Shown here piece by piece: positions 11,801 to 24,200 of a stretch of DNA of 64,000 bases (its first letter is position 1; the number at the start of each line of letters is the position of its first letter). The translations under genes were made by a program, and so were the position numbers. The DNA is from Acanthochromis polyacanthus (lineage: Eukaryota > Chordata > Actinopteri > Pomacentridae): assembly GCF_021347895.1 (NCBI RefSeq), contig NC_067117.1, positions 34,664,067-34,728,066 on the forward strand. The letters are read 5' to 3'. Below the pieces are notes generated by a model. The model was not told the DNA's origin. It saw only the letters and a program-made list of their open reading frames with translations, and did not search any database.

Positions 11801-14800
11801 TAGGAAAAATAGTACTCTTACAATCTAAATCATGTTCTCCTTACTCATGGAAAGAAAGTAAAGGAGCAGAAAATGGAAAAAAAAATGATATCTATATCTT
11901 ATGGTCAAAATTTATGCATTAGGTAGATTTTTTTTTAAAACGCTCTTTTTGCATCTTACAATTTAAAATGTGGAGGTTGTACCACATTCAAGGTGTAAAT
12001 CATCATGTATTAATAACATCAGATTTTCTTTTTGAGCAGACTAGTTGTGTAACACAGTTTCTTACAGGGAGCGTTAAATTGAGTTCTTTTTATGTTCCAA
12101 GTCAACCAAGTTGCTTTTGTTAGTTTATAGTGTGTGTTTCACAATTAGTCAGTGCTAGTAGTCTGGGGATGACTAATTACAATAAGCACCAGGAGGTATA
12201 CGGAGATCATAGCTTTTCCTATCAGGCATCAAGATATGTTTTCGTTATTAGCAACACCAGTGCATCATTAGTCTTGTCTGACCACTAAAATAGTTTAATT
12301 CTGAATGACACCATATTTCATGGCAGAGACATCAATCTCAGCAATAAATGGAAGTCACCTGGCCAATCACATGCTGTGTGAAAGAAACCTGGCTAATAAT
12401 ACAGGCTTGAAGATTTATAAGTTCGCTTTCCATATTTTCCAAATCCCTGACAACCCAATGAGACCTGTTTAACAGATCAGTACATTTGAAATTTTGCAGT
12501 GGAAAATTCTGTAAAAGAGGGTCCCACATTTTTTATGAGCGGCAGCTGAAGAGAACATGTGTATGACTCAAAAAACGAGGCCGCACAAGTGACATTCATC
12601 TATCCATCCAACCATTTTGAGTATTGTATAAGCACCGATGCTCACTGTAGAGTACGGCTGAAATACCTGCAGCAAAGTTAAACAGGGATGCACAAATCAC
12701 TTTTCACCAAAGTGACAGCTTCTCAAATACCACTACTAATTGACTTGATGGAAATAATCATCACACACCTCCCACGACTTGCCTACAAGCCATTAGGCAA
12801 AAGTGGATGATTAAAAAATGTACAAAGCTCATGCAAGAACATGAAGCAATCCTTTATTAACAAATGTGTGGTCCCTGGTTTCACATGAGGGATTTCATTC
12901 CTTCTCTCCCCGTCTCTCCTAATTTTTTCATTCTCCTAGAGGCCTTGTAGGAGCCGTACGACAATGATACGTTTGTATTAGTCCAAAAGACAAGACGTTC
13001 CCCCCAGCTTCAAATATACTCAACTGAAAATGTGTGAGCAAAGAGACCAATTTCCCCTCCTAATTTGTCCTACATGAGATGGTGTCTGTGGTAGTCGAGG
13101 GAGCTACCAGCTCCATGACAACCATTTTGATTGGCAGCTCTGGGAAATCGTGGGGTTGTAGAGCGGAGTGGGTGACAAAAGCTAGAGACATATGATGCAA
13201 GAAAGTGTGCTTTGGAGATTTATAACACACAGACACCCCAAAAGTTCAACTTTGGGTTGGTATGTCTGTGCAAATTTGTGTGAAAGACGGGTACCTCTGC
13301 TTATTGCGGCAGCCTGTCCTCGTTTAGCTGATAAAAGGATTCCACCGTGTATTATGAGCCAAGTTAGGTCATTAAAGTCTGACAAACAAATCTAGTTTAT
13401 GACCTATTCTACATCCTTTTAAAGACCCTCTCATCCTCTGAAAAATCCTTTAAACCGGTCGTAAATTCCTGTGCAGAATCACTGGGTCCTTATCATTTGA
13501 AGTTTGCTGATAAGGATCAGAGCTGCATTTTGGTCAAAGGGAAATAAAATTCATTGAACAATACATCCATTAGTGTTTAAGTCTGACAGTGAGTGCCGAT
13601 CTGTTTAGAATTTTAAATCTGAGACCTCTGTACCAAAGACAGTCAACCAGTTCTCTAAACTTAGCCATTTTTGATGCCATGAAATCTCAACTTGGAATTA
13701 CTCTATTTGAATCAGACTTGCATATTTAGCCCTTTTAAACTTGATTTTCATTGACACTGTCTGAGACATATTAAACCTGTACAAACATTTACCAACACCC
13801 TGCTGTTGCAAAGACCACAGCATGAGCTTGACAAATTAGTTTTGTATGTCATATATTAAACAAATCTGTCTAAAAAAAACGTACACGCCGTGCTTTCTCT
13901 TTTTGTTGCAGATTTAGTTTCTGGGTCAAGTACTAAGGGATTCAGTACATGGATTCTTCCTTGTGTTTAATGATAAATGTGACTCATCTGGAGCTCTAAA
14001 TGTTTCAGAAAATTTAAATAAATAAGTAGCTTTTTTGTGCCGCAAAACTGTCTGTATTTTGTCTCAGGCGAAGTTCTGATTACAGGCAATCAAAGATGCA
14101 AACAAGGAACCCTCACTGTACTTGTGAAGAAATGTTGTTCTGAAATAATCAGTTTTCAGGGAATCAAGCTGTAATGGATTTTACGACACCTACGCCAACA
14201 GAGTCTGGAAACACAGCAACACTTTTAATCAGCTTCAGTCATAAATCAGATTCCTGTGCCTCTCTTTTGAAAGCTCCTGTACTGCGTGCTATTGACTGAA
14301 CAGTTAAAGGAGTGACCTTACTCTGTGTACACTTTCTCTCATCCACATAAACATTTTCACGGTTTGACACATCTCTGTTCATACACACCTCTGTGTATTA
14401 GCAGAGCATTTTAAAGAGCACATATTGGTAACTTTGTGACTGTAGGAATATGAAGATCAGTCTCGAACCAAACTGATTTTAGTTCGTTTTTGTTTCATTG
14501 CAGGAGCTTTTTCCAGAAAATCAAAATACTTAGCAAGATTTAATTTTAACATTCTGACCCTGAGAAAAAATGGTTGATTAAAACAGTACAATAAATAACA
14601 TGTTGTTAAACAGTTGTGTTAGTTCTATCGCCACTATAGTCAAATCAAAGTTGAAATATTGATGTCTTTTCTGACTATTTGTCCTTTTTACGACTGCAAA
14701 AACTCAAGTCTAAAGTACATACTCCTTTAAATACTTTACAACATCAGAAAATTTGAGGATAGCATAAATATCATTTGTCATCATTTAATTCTTTAGGTTG

Positions 14801-15424
14801 ACAGACGAAAAGAAAAGCTGGCTACCATCAAAAATTCAACATGTTCAAGCGCATCTGTAAATGAACTGGCAGCAGCTATACTCATCCGTTGAAAGAGTTC
14901 ATTTATCATATTAGCAGCGAGGAGCCTTGGAACGCTTTCTATTAAATTAAACTGGCAATACATGTGATTGACAGGACTTCTGTAAAAAGACACCTTGGAA
15001 ACAACAAATAAGTCAAATGAACTGTGACTGGAATTATGGCCTCATGGTTCTCTGTCTCTGCCAGCCAGTCAAGTTGCAGCTCGTCTACCCAGTCTTATAT
15101 GACATATTTAGTGAAGTGTGTGTAAATTTATTCAGAAAAACAAAAAAACATTCCTTCCATGTATTCACATGCTCCGCCAATAAAACTGATTCTGACAGAA
15201 CACAATTTGTTTTCTGTGACAGCAGGCAATGCTTCAAGTATGATTCCGCTGAGCAACCTCTAAAACATGGGTGCTGCAGGGACAGCTTCACCCTCCACAG
15301 TTTAAAGGTACCTGATATTAGAAATACGGTCATAAATGTAGTACACAGTCACAATCTCCCTTTCTGTTTCTGCACTGAATAAAATGCAGAAAAATATTTT
15401 TGCAGAGTATTATGATTTCAAAGT
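5869..15424. other. Intron 1 block with no recognised gene
   Basis: I see no exon, RNA gene or clear transposon in this block. Several open frames of 120-165 codons occur on the minus strand (5978-6367, 11269-11754); their translations resemble nothing known and lack matching splice signals. A pyrimidine-rich tract occupies about 7400-7530. Some GC-richer parts (about 6100-6600, 9300-9500) could be regulatory, but nothing specific supports that. Confidence 0.5.
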
Positions 15425-15429
15425 GATGT

Positions 15430-15790
15430 TGATCTTTGACCTGTTGGATAGAAAATAGAGTCATGTCATCATTTTATCCCATTTGTGTGAAATTTGGCCA
15501 TAATTACGATATAAACTCTACGGTCATGACCTGTGACCCCTGATCACCAAATTCTAATCATCTCATCGCTGAGTCCAAGTAAATGCTTGTGTTGGATGTA
15601 ATGCAATCCCCTCCAGGCGTTCTAGATATATCTTGTTCACAAGAACTTGATTGATGTGAGGTCACAGAGACCTTGACCACCAAACTCTAATCAAATCATT
15701 CCTGACTCCAAGTGAATATCTGTGCCGCATTTGAGGAAACTCCTTTAAAGCAAGAGATATAAGGGACGGATAACCAAAAAAACTGCCTCT
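15430..15790 (+). repeat. Interspersed repeat with two internal direct units
   Basis: Two diverged units about 134 bases apart (from about 15541 and 15675) share ATCACCAAATTCTAATCA / ACCACCAAACTCTAATCA, then CTCCAAGTGAAT-like sequence and an AGATATA motif near the end. The unit ending with AAGGGACGGATAACC resembles a repeat that I recall as abundant in fish, whose consensus includes GACCTTGACC and GGACGGACGGACAACC. No coding content is seen. Confidence 0.65.
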
Positions 15791-16116
15791 TGTTATTTCT
15801 CTGAAGAGATACATAGGAATAATAACAAACCACCACCCTTAAAATAATTACTCATTCATCCATATCTGCTTAGAAGACGCTATTTATGTCCAAATGACTA
15901 GTTATCTGTTTTGCTTCCAGGTACAACGCTCCATACCCATGTGTCATGTGGAGGAATTTCAACAGCGTTATTGATGTGTGAGAGGTCAAACTAGGAGAGT
16001 TGATATCTTGCCAGTCAATACAGCCTGTCTGCCAAGAAAGTCATCGGATCAGAGTTGTTTCTCTGTCTGGGCAGATAGTGCAGCCTCCCACCCCCACTCC
16101 TTTACACACATACATA

Positions 16117-16137
16117 CAAAACACACACACACACACC
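16117..16137 (+). repeat. (AC)n microsatellite
   Basis: A dinucleotide run, preceded by imperfect ACACATACATAC. It is short and likely polymorphic. Confidence 0.85.
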
Positions 16138-16507
16138 AGACAATCCACCTCCCAGACCTCAGGCTTGCTAATCAATGGCGTAGTGCACTTAGCCAATATA
16201 TTTTCTCACTTCTTCTTCTTTTTTTGATGTTAGAGGAAGAATAATACTTAAGACAAGAAGCCTTAAATAATGTGTGCCTGTGCATTAAAAAGCAATGAGA
16301 CAGGTGCAGGAAAGAGGAGATGTTGTATACGGTGAAAGAGGGAGGATGGAGGTAAAGGTGTAATAATGCGTATTAATGGGTACTGTTATGTGTGTTTTAC
16401 AGCACCTGCAGCCATGTAGGAATGGTAAAAGAGGAGTCATGATTTATTCTCATTTAGCACAGACAACCCTGTCTGGACTCCTCTTCTCCTAATTTATATC
16501 TCCATCT

Positions 16508-16537
16508 CCCTGCCCCCCACCCCCCCACCCCCCCACC
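16508..16537 (-). other. Putative G-quadruplex motif
   Basis: On the minus strand this is a series of G runs of 7, 7, 6 and 3 separated by loops of one or two bases. It satisfies the classical four-run rule with very short loops. Since ephb2 is transcribed on the minus strand, the G-rich strand would be the one matching the pre-mRNA. Confidence 0.7.
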
Positions 16538-19500
16538 TGCTTTAACTCTCCCCTCATTCCTCCTCCTCTTCTCTTTCCTTCCTGTTTCCTGCAGCCCACC
16601 TCCTCTTGCCTCCTTCATCTAATCTCCATTCTGGCTCATATATAGTTTCCTCCCTTCCTCCACCTGACTATGCTTTATTGCGTCCACAATAGATACCCCA
16701 TTTTCAGCTCTAATCCCCTAGACTCTTTGACCCAAAGAGGAGGCAATTGTACCTCCTAACAGCTGTTTAACTCTAACCACCACTCCTTTCCCTGATGGAG
16801 ACCACACATTTCATGGCAGTAAGAGGCAGCAGGATCACACGGGAGGTAAGGCATATTGGTGGATTCCAGGCCTGTGAGCTAGCTCCTCTCACTCTTCAGC
16901 TTTGGAAGAGTTATGATGGGGTCACAACCCCCCTAGAGGTCTATAAAGCAGAGAATGGGAGGTAGTGGAAGGCAGCACTTCAGCCATATGCCTGCCTGCT
17001 TCACTGCTGGGACCATTACTGCATCCAATCACACGGACACACTGCAACAACAGGCCGCAGAATAACCCAAATATCACTTACAGTACAGGCACCCCCAAAG
17101 CCCCTGCAATCAACATCCTCTTAATCAACGGCTGCACGGCACAATGGAAATTGTGGAGGCCAACCATTAGTGCACCTTAAGGACTTACTGTTAGTCAAAC
17201 TAACATACACTGGGAGATATTGGATAGCAGTGAAGCACAAACACAGAGCTAATGGTTTCATGGTGGTCAGCTGTGAAGCAAGACAGAAACCAAATAAGAG
17301 CAGGGGAGAGAAAAGTAGAAAAAGAGGGAAAAGATGGAGGCAATTTAGGTAAAGCAGGACAGCACTGGCTTGGAGTGTTTATGTGAAGGAAAAAACACCA
17401 GACTCATTTTCATGACCTTTGTCGGTCCTCACCGCGTGCACCCTTGATCTCAAATCAGGGCCATCCAGAGTAAATTACATTGCTTAAAGTGGATTGTTAA
17501 AGAAATTTAAAGTCTCAACAGACACAATGAGGTCATCTAGCATTTTATAAAAAGTGCCAACAAGGTAAATTACTGTGTGCACAAGAACACAATGATACAT
17601 TTTATGGATCGTTTTAAATTATGATAATTAACTTGAGTCCTTGTTTAGCAAAATCATAATACTTTTACAAGCAGACTCATCAATATTTTATAGATAGGAC
17701 ACTGGGCACTGTGTCTTTGAGAATTTGTCATACAGACACAAATCTATATTTCTTAAGGGGGTTTTTGTTTTCTTTGCTTTCTTAAGGCAGACTTATTTGT
17801 AGTCAGACATGGGAATCACATTACTTCATGAGTGGTTCTGTGTGTTGCTTGAGGTGCTCTGTAAAAGAGTCAGTGTGAGAATGTCTTTTTAGGGAGTATG
17901 TTGTCTAAATATAACGTTAAGATTTGGCAAAGATTGGCAAAGAACTAAAGATTTTTTGGCTGACATTGTTTGGCCATCCAATCAAAATTGAATTTTACTC
18001 AAAAAGAAACACAGTTTTGATTAAAGTCCTGATTTTTGGCTTGTAAAATGTGCATTAGGCATTTTCTGTAACTGGTTTAACAAGTCGGTCTATCTGTCAT
18101 GCAGCATTATATCTGCAGAAGGAAGGTGTAGACCAGACTTGGCTTTTTGCCTATAAAAGCGGATAAATGTTTACATTACAACCTGCAAGGTAAACAAGCA
18201 GTGTCTGGCTTAAGTTAAGACCACAGATGCTTTGTGGTTCTCTGTGGAATGTAAAGTCCCTCTTTGCTCTGAAAAAGCAAGCCCTCCTTCTGTTTGTTTT
18301 GTAGCCATTACAGCCACTTAGTCTGACAGAGTACTTTGTTTCCCTTATCTCCTGAACGGCTAAAACGCATAAGTGTTTTCAGCGTCTGTTCGACCTTGGG
18401 TTTAACTCCTATCACCGTGTTTACTTGTGACACGGATCAAAGACAGATCGCTTTTGAGCGAGCCGTCGTAAAAAGGACGGCAAACTTCAGGCTGTCTGTG
18501 ACTTTATGGTTTCATTCCAATGGGGGAAAAAAACAAAAGGCATATTTCACCACCAAGGGCTGCCTGTGACAGGTGAGCACAGGAGAGAGACATCCAAACA
18601 GAGCCTGTGGAGAGTAACAGCAGCAGATAGTGCAGCCCAGGAGAGGGAGGAAGGAGAGGAATACATATGACTGTTTGAGTGATGTGCCTGGCATGGCTCG
18701 CAGTCAAGAAGCAAAGGCCCTGTCAACATACAGAGCAACTGTTGTCATGGTAACTGGTCAGCAGGGTGCTGAGGTGTGTTGGGCAGCATGTCATTAACAG
18801 TAAAGGATGACTCCATTCCCCATGGGTCAAGATAATGTCCTGCAGCTGCTATGGAATAATAAAAGAAACAGGTTATCGGATGGGAGCTAAACCTGTTGAG
18901 CGACATGCTCAGGGACCGCGTTGTCTCACCATCCAGGTATTCAAGTTAGATTTCCATTGTCAACAATGCCATCCAAGTTGCAAAGCAAAAAAGGAAGAGT
19001 ATATGCTAAATTTTAGGTTTTTTGCAGGGGTAAAGTTAAAATCCAAACACATTGTGCAAACTAGTGAGATCAATCTCAGCAATAATGTGTGAACGGTCCG
19101 GCTGCACCCACTATCATTCTGCTATATGGTACAACACACTGGCTTGTTGGTAGTATTTAAATTAACTGAAAAAATCTCGGAGAGCCCTAAGCGAGGGTGC
19201 CCCTTGAAAAGTAGTGATGAGGGAAAGCATTTTACATCATACAGGTCTGCCTTATTCTACGATCCAACTCTTCTTTTAAACTCGCTATGAGGCTTGGAGG
19301 TTGTGGTTATTGTTTCCTGTAGTGATGGGGATTTTTGAAATTGATTCCAAGTATTATAAGGAACAGAAATTGTTCAAATTCAGCTTCAGTTCTGTTTGAT
19401 ATTTCGGCTCTACAGAGACACACATATTTGTGGATCTTGAATTCAGTCTGAAATGCAGTTTGCGTTTGAAGAAGCAGCGCAACTGGATGTGTGCGTGTAC

Positions 19501-20812
19501 CCTTGTCTTTTCGGTCTGGAAACTTTTTGATGGGGTCTTACAAATCTTATAAAAGGCCTCAACAGGTGGCAGAGAGGAGCACTAAAGGCAGGCACAAAAG
19601 CGAAACAATAACTCTGCCAGGAGAGTCTTGATAAACCTAAAGATTAGGCACAGACACGGGAATCTCAAGAAACAAAATGATATAGATAAACTGATAAATA
19701 CATTGAAGGACTGAGCCAGCTGAAGCACAGAGAGACTGATTCACAAGCGTGGTGAACGGTTGGCATGCAAATCAAGCCTGTATGGGGTTACAGGCAGGGT
19801 GAGAAGCGGCTGTATGAAGGGGCTTCACAGGCAGTCATTTGCCAGCATTCAGCTCCCATCAATATCAGGACCGATTAATGAGAGGCTCGAGGAGAGAGCA
19901 GGGAGAGGGCAGAGAGGACTCGAGGAGGGGGGGGAGGGCAACGGCCAGGTGTCGGAGGAGGCACAGAATGGAATAAAGAGGGCGCAGGCAGTGATCCGCG
20001 AGGAATTCCAGCCGAGCGGCAACAAGAGTGGTGGGGGGTGGCTGTTGGTTGTGCACTGCAAAAAATGGTCATTAAAAAGCCGTACGTTGTTCTATTTCCA
20101 AAATCATTAAATGTAACTGTAACACACACGCTCAAAATTAAAATAAAACCATAACAAGCTCTTAAACAGCAGAGCATTGCCTGACCATATGCATTCGCTT
20201 AGCTTGAGCAGTAACAGACTGGTTGCATTGCATCATGTTGCAATACATCTGCTGAAAAAGCCCGAGTCTTGGGTGTTGAAAATCAAGTACTTTCATATCT
20301 TTCCAGAAGACGATGATTAAGAAAAAGTCACTCTTGAGAAATATTCAATTCTGAGAGCAGTAAAACAATTCACTTCCTTCCAGAAAATGTGTATAGAACA
20401 TGATTTGCAGTGAAAACCACCGTGCAGAGGTAGTTGTTGTTCAGTCAGAATTGGATTACGTGACTTATTAAAATTTCTCTTGCATGGAAAACAGAAAGCC
20501 ACAAAGAAAAGGAAGTAGGGTTTGATGTGTGTGTGAGTAAGTGACTATGGCAGGCCCTTTTATGCATGTAAAGCATGTAAAGCACTGTCTTGGGAAAGAG
20601 GTTTAAAGGCCAAAATCATGTTTCAACCTTGAATAGTGCTCCGCCCCCAGAGGAAAGGGTCCCAGTATGGATGACGAAGGGTCGTGTTCTTTTAGGCATC
20701 TGCGAGCCTGAGGTTGTGTTTTATTGTCGGTCGTGCCTGTTGTGCATGTGGGTGGCCATGCATTTGTGTGCACTTGTTTTATGGGTGGAGCGTGTATATG
20801 TGTGCACACATA

Positions 20813-21203
20813 CAGCCATGGCCATAAGTTTGGACACAAGTACCATGACGCTTGTGAATCTTAGAAAATACCACAAAATTGTCACTTAGAATACAGTACA
20901 CAACTCCTGAGAACTATATTAAGTTTCATATTTAAAAAAAACATCAAAAGAGTTTGGTGTCATTTTGTTATTCTTAACAAATTCGGTTGTGAAAGTACTG
21001 CATTTTTTTTGTTATTTTCTTCTAATATTATGTTTTGGGAACAAAGTTGTTCCAATTGTTGGAATTTATTAATAATATTATATCCCTTGTTGATTTGTTG
21101 ACTAATTAAACTGGTGCTGTCAAAAAATATTAGTTATGTTCTGTAATAGACATCAAAACAGACATAGTAAGTCATGCTGTGTCCAAACTTATGGCCATGG
21201 CTG
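20813..21203. mobile_element. MITE-like element with TA flanks (CAGCCATGGCCATAAG termini)
   Basis: A 391-bp AT-rich stretch is bounded by near-perfect inverted ends: CAGCCATGGCCATAAGTTTG at 20813 and its reverse complement ending at 21203. TA dinucleotides at 20811-20812 and 21204-21205 fit a Tc1/mariner-type target duplication. There is no transposase ORF, so it would be non-autonomous. The ends differ from those of the intact Tc1 copy at 392-2009, so that element is not its obvious helper. Confidence 0.85.
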
Positions 21204-21205
21204 TA

Positions 21206-24200
21206 GGTGTATGCATGAGTGTCTGTGTATGTCTGTGTATGGATTCAGTGCATGTGTGTGTGTTAAATGGAGTTGATGTGCATGTGCTTAAGTAGACTCA
21301 TATGCATGTTGGCACAGCAGAAAGGCATTAGTGCAGAGTGTGCTGGTGTATGTGGGAGAGAGAAGTGTAGGCCCAGGGGAGCAGGGATTTTGGGGTGACC
21401 CCCGGAGTGGGGGGAAGCAGCCCCAGAGTCCCCCTTCACTTCATCCGTCACTCGCCAGGTCATGTGACCACTGGTTCTCACAGAGACACTGGGCAGTCGG
21501 AAACAAGAGGGCAGCATGTTAAGGCCGCATGCCTGTTTCATTGTTTGTGCGGGGTGCCTTACTGCTGAATGCAGACAAATCAATCCTGAATCATCAGCAT
21601 CAACCCACAAGCGCAAACTGGCCTGGTCGAGGCGGGACAGAGGCTGCACTGTCCCGACTCATCTCTGGGAACGGAGTCCACAGCAGCGAGGAGCATTTCC
21701 TCCTCATTTATCTGTCTGTGTGCCTCCTCTGTCTGTAGCTCTTCATTTGTCCTTTTCTGTTGTCTGTTCCTCATGGCGGGGAGGGAAAGGAAAATATGTC
21801 TCCCTCTTTGTCGCTTTGTCTTTCTGAACAGTTTTGCTCAGGGTGGGTTATAAATCCTACAGTGACTAAAGGTATTACATGTAAAAATGCCAAATGTGGG
21901 TGTAGGAATACTAAGTGCTAATTTGATATCCTCCGGTTACACCTCTGATCTGACACCCAGCAGTTGCATTCCTTCCGTGACAAAGTGGAAGAAAGCAAGA
22001 GAGCAATATATCCAGATGTACAGTATTACCCAGAGTCGCGTAAAAACCTTGTGATAAGTGTTGTTAAAGGTAAATGTTAACCAAGCAGACTGAGTGGGAA
22101 AACACTCCGATTTAAAAGCCACTAGGCAAAAAAGCAGCTGGGGAAGGGAAGCATAAGCCTTAAAGCTTGCTAGTCGACTGGAAACAGTGGATCAGTGTCT
22201 TGCTCTACAGGGTAACGAGGTGGGAGTATTTAAGAAATAATGTCACAGATTTACTCTGAAAGCCACACAGTCATCAGGGAACCAAACTAGAGATATACTG
22301 ATAGCAAGGCCACATCTCGGACCAAATTGGCTTCCTGAATGAAGCATGTCTTCTGCGGCTTTTACTGCATTTCAGAAGCCACAGAATAATTTGAAACCTT
22401 TGCTCTGAGACACACTCAACGAGCCAAGCCAATGACAGCGAGGTCTTTCATATTCTCAATCACCGCAAGCTGCAGATATCACAGATCATTCTAGATAGCC
22501 TTGCGAATCCCCAACACTGGCTCCTGATTTCTCCGGAGAGTTGCCAGGTTACGCTGGTGGTTATCACAAAGTCAGCTTCAACCATCAGCTAAATTAAACA
22601 AAATAAATAGGCGGGGAATTTCTGGCACAACTCTTTTGGAAATACATGCCACCGCAGCTGTGAGAAAAACCGCAAGACACAAAGGTCGCTTTGATTTCCA
22701 GACAGCTCAATGATTCCCAAGGGTGGGGTCTGGGCCTGGAGAGGACAGTGAGGGGGAAGGACAGGGTGGGGAGGTGTAGCCAGGGACAGACTGCGTCTCT
22801 GACAAGTCCGCTGTGGCACCCAGTGCCTCTCGCTCTCTCTCTCTCTCCCGGGTGACCTGAGAGAGTGTGAAGGCCTTCACTGAATAAACCAGCCCCATCC
22901 GCCACATTCAGACAGGGCTAAAAGGTTAATTGAACCTCTGTGCTGTGCCTTCCTCTGTGTAATTTACTGTGATTAATGCATGGAGGTTACTGTCAGACTC
23001 ATTTACTAATTGTTCAAAGCAGTATGTAATTAACCACATCTGCAAAAATGTGTCTGGAACTGTACAGGCTGAGTAGAAACATTCATGCAGTGTCCAGACA
23101 ACTTAAAAATACAACAGTTCCAAAACACCAGCTCTGCCATCACACTGACAGTGAATACATTCAAATCATCAATGAGCTTCTCTGTAGAAATCAGGCTCCT
23201 TTAAGTGTCTCGTTTAATTTTTTTTTTCACACGGCTTTATTTTAAATCTTGAAGGACTGAGGTTCTTTTCCACCAACAATAACCAGGATCGCTCATTGTG
23301 AAGAAGACTTCAGAGAATTAATGTCTCCCTTGCAAAAGTTTCCATCTGAAACTACTGACTGGTCTGACACGCAAAAACTTTACATCAAGCAAAAAAGCCG
23401 AACTGAAAGGGATCATAGTGTACTCTCGTATAATGTGTTTCTGACAAACAGTATGCTATCCAGAGTAAAGTTTTCAAGTCCCCTTTTTTTCCCCCATCAG
23501 TCTCAGCGCGTCTGGCTCTGTTTTCTGTGTCAATTATTTCTGGAGATTCTTCTTTGCCAGACTGTCAGACAGCTCTTGTATGCAAAGCATGCGGCTCTCT
23601 AAAGTGAGAGTGCAATGTAGGTAGCTAAAGCTCTGCTTGTGTTATCTTTGTTTTTGCAACAGCGTCAGCTTGAACAGCTTGAAAAGTTGCAGCGAACATT
23701 TCTTTGCTTTCGCTTTCCTTGAGATAGCAGCAAATAAATACCAGAAATTACAAATATAATGTCATAGTCTATAAGCCGCAGCTCTTGAGGAGCTTAAATT
23801 TTAATGGAGCTTTCGTGTTTTGATGATATGGATGGCCAAGTTACCCTGACGACGTGCTGCCACAGCTTATCTCTGGGAGAGAGTGTGTGTGTGCATTAAT
23901 TTTCCTGTGTATTCTCTGTGCTGGGGTGTGTGCCTGCATACGTTGAGCACATTCTGCCTGGCCAGTACTGTGACCTTATGTCCCTCTATGCTGGGCTGTG
24001 TGTGTGCTCGGCGCTCTGGGTGCCTGGCCTATTCTCTTGCTCTTTCCCTGATAATGGGTGTATATACATTTTAATCTTGGATTACTTGGCCGACTCAGAG
24101 GACGGCTTTCTGTCAGCCTGGTGCATGCAGACAGCCATTACAATACCCCGAAGCTGAGTAAGAAAATCATCACTGCGTTCTCCCATTTTAGTGCTGCTAA

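Larger units (their letters stand above)
15791..20812. other. Intron 1 block with simple repeats and pyrimidine tracts
   Basis: No gene was recognised. The block holds a short (AC)n run at about 16117-16137, a long C/T-rich stretch at 16460-16660 containing a strong G4 motif on the minus strand, and a G-rich stretch at 19890-19940. Open frames at 19760-20110 (plus) and opposite it are side effects of the purine bias. Confidence 0.5.

Noticed and set aside
19760..20177. Overlapping frames on both strands in a G-rich stretch
   Set aside because: Purine/pyrimidine bias removes stop codons; proline- and glycine-rich translations are typical of low-complexity artefacts.
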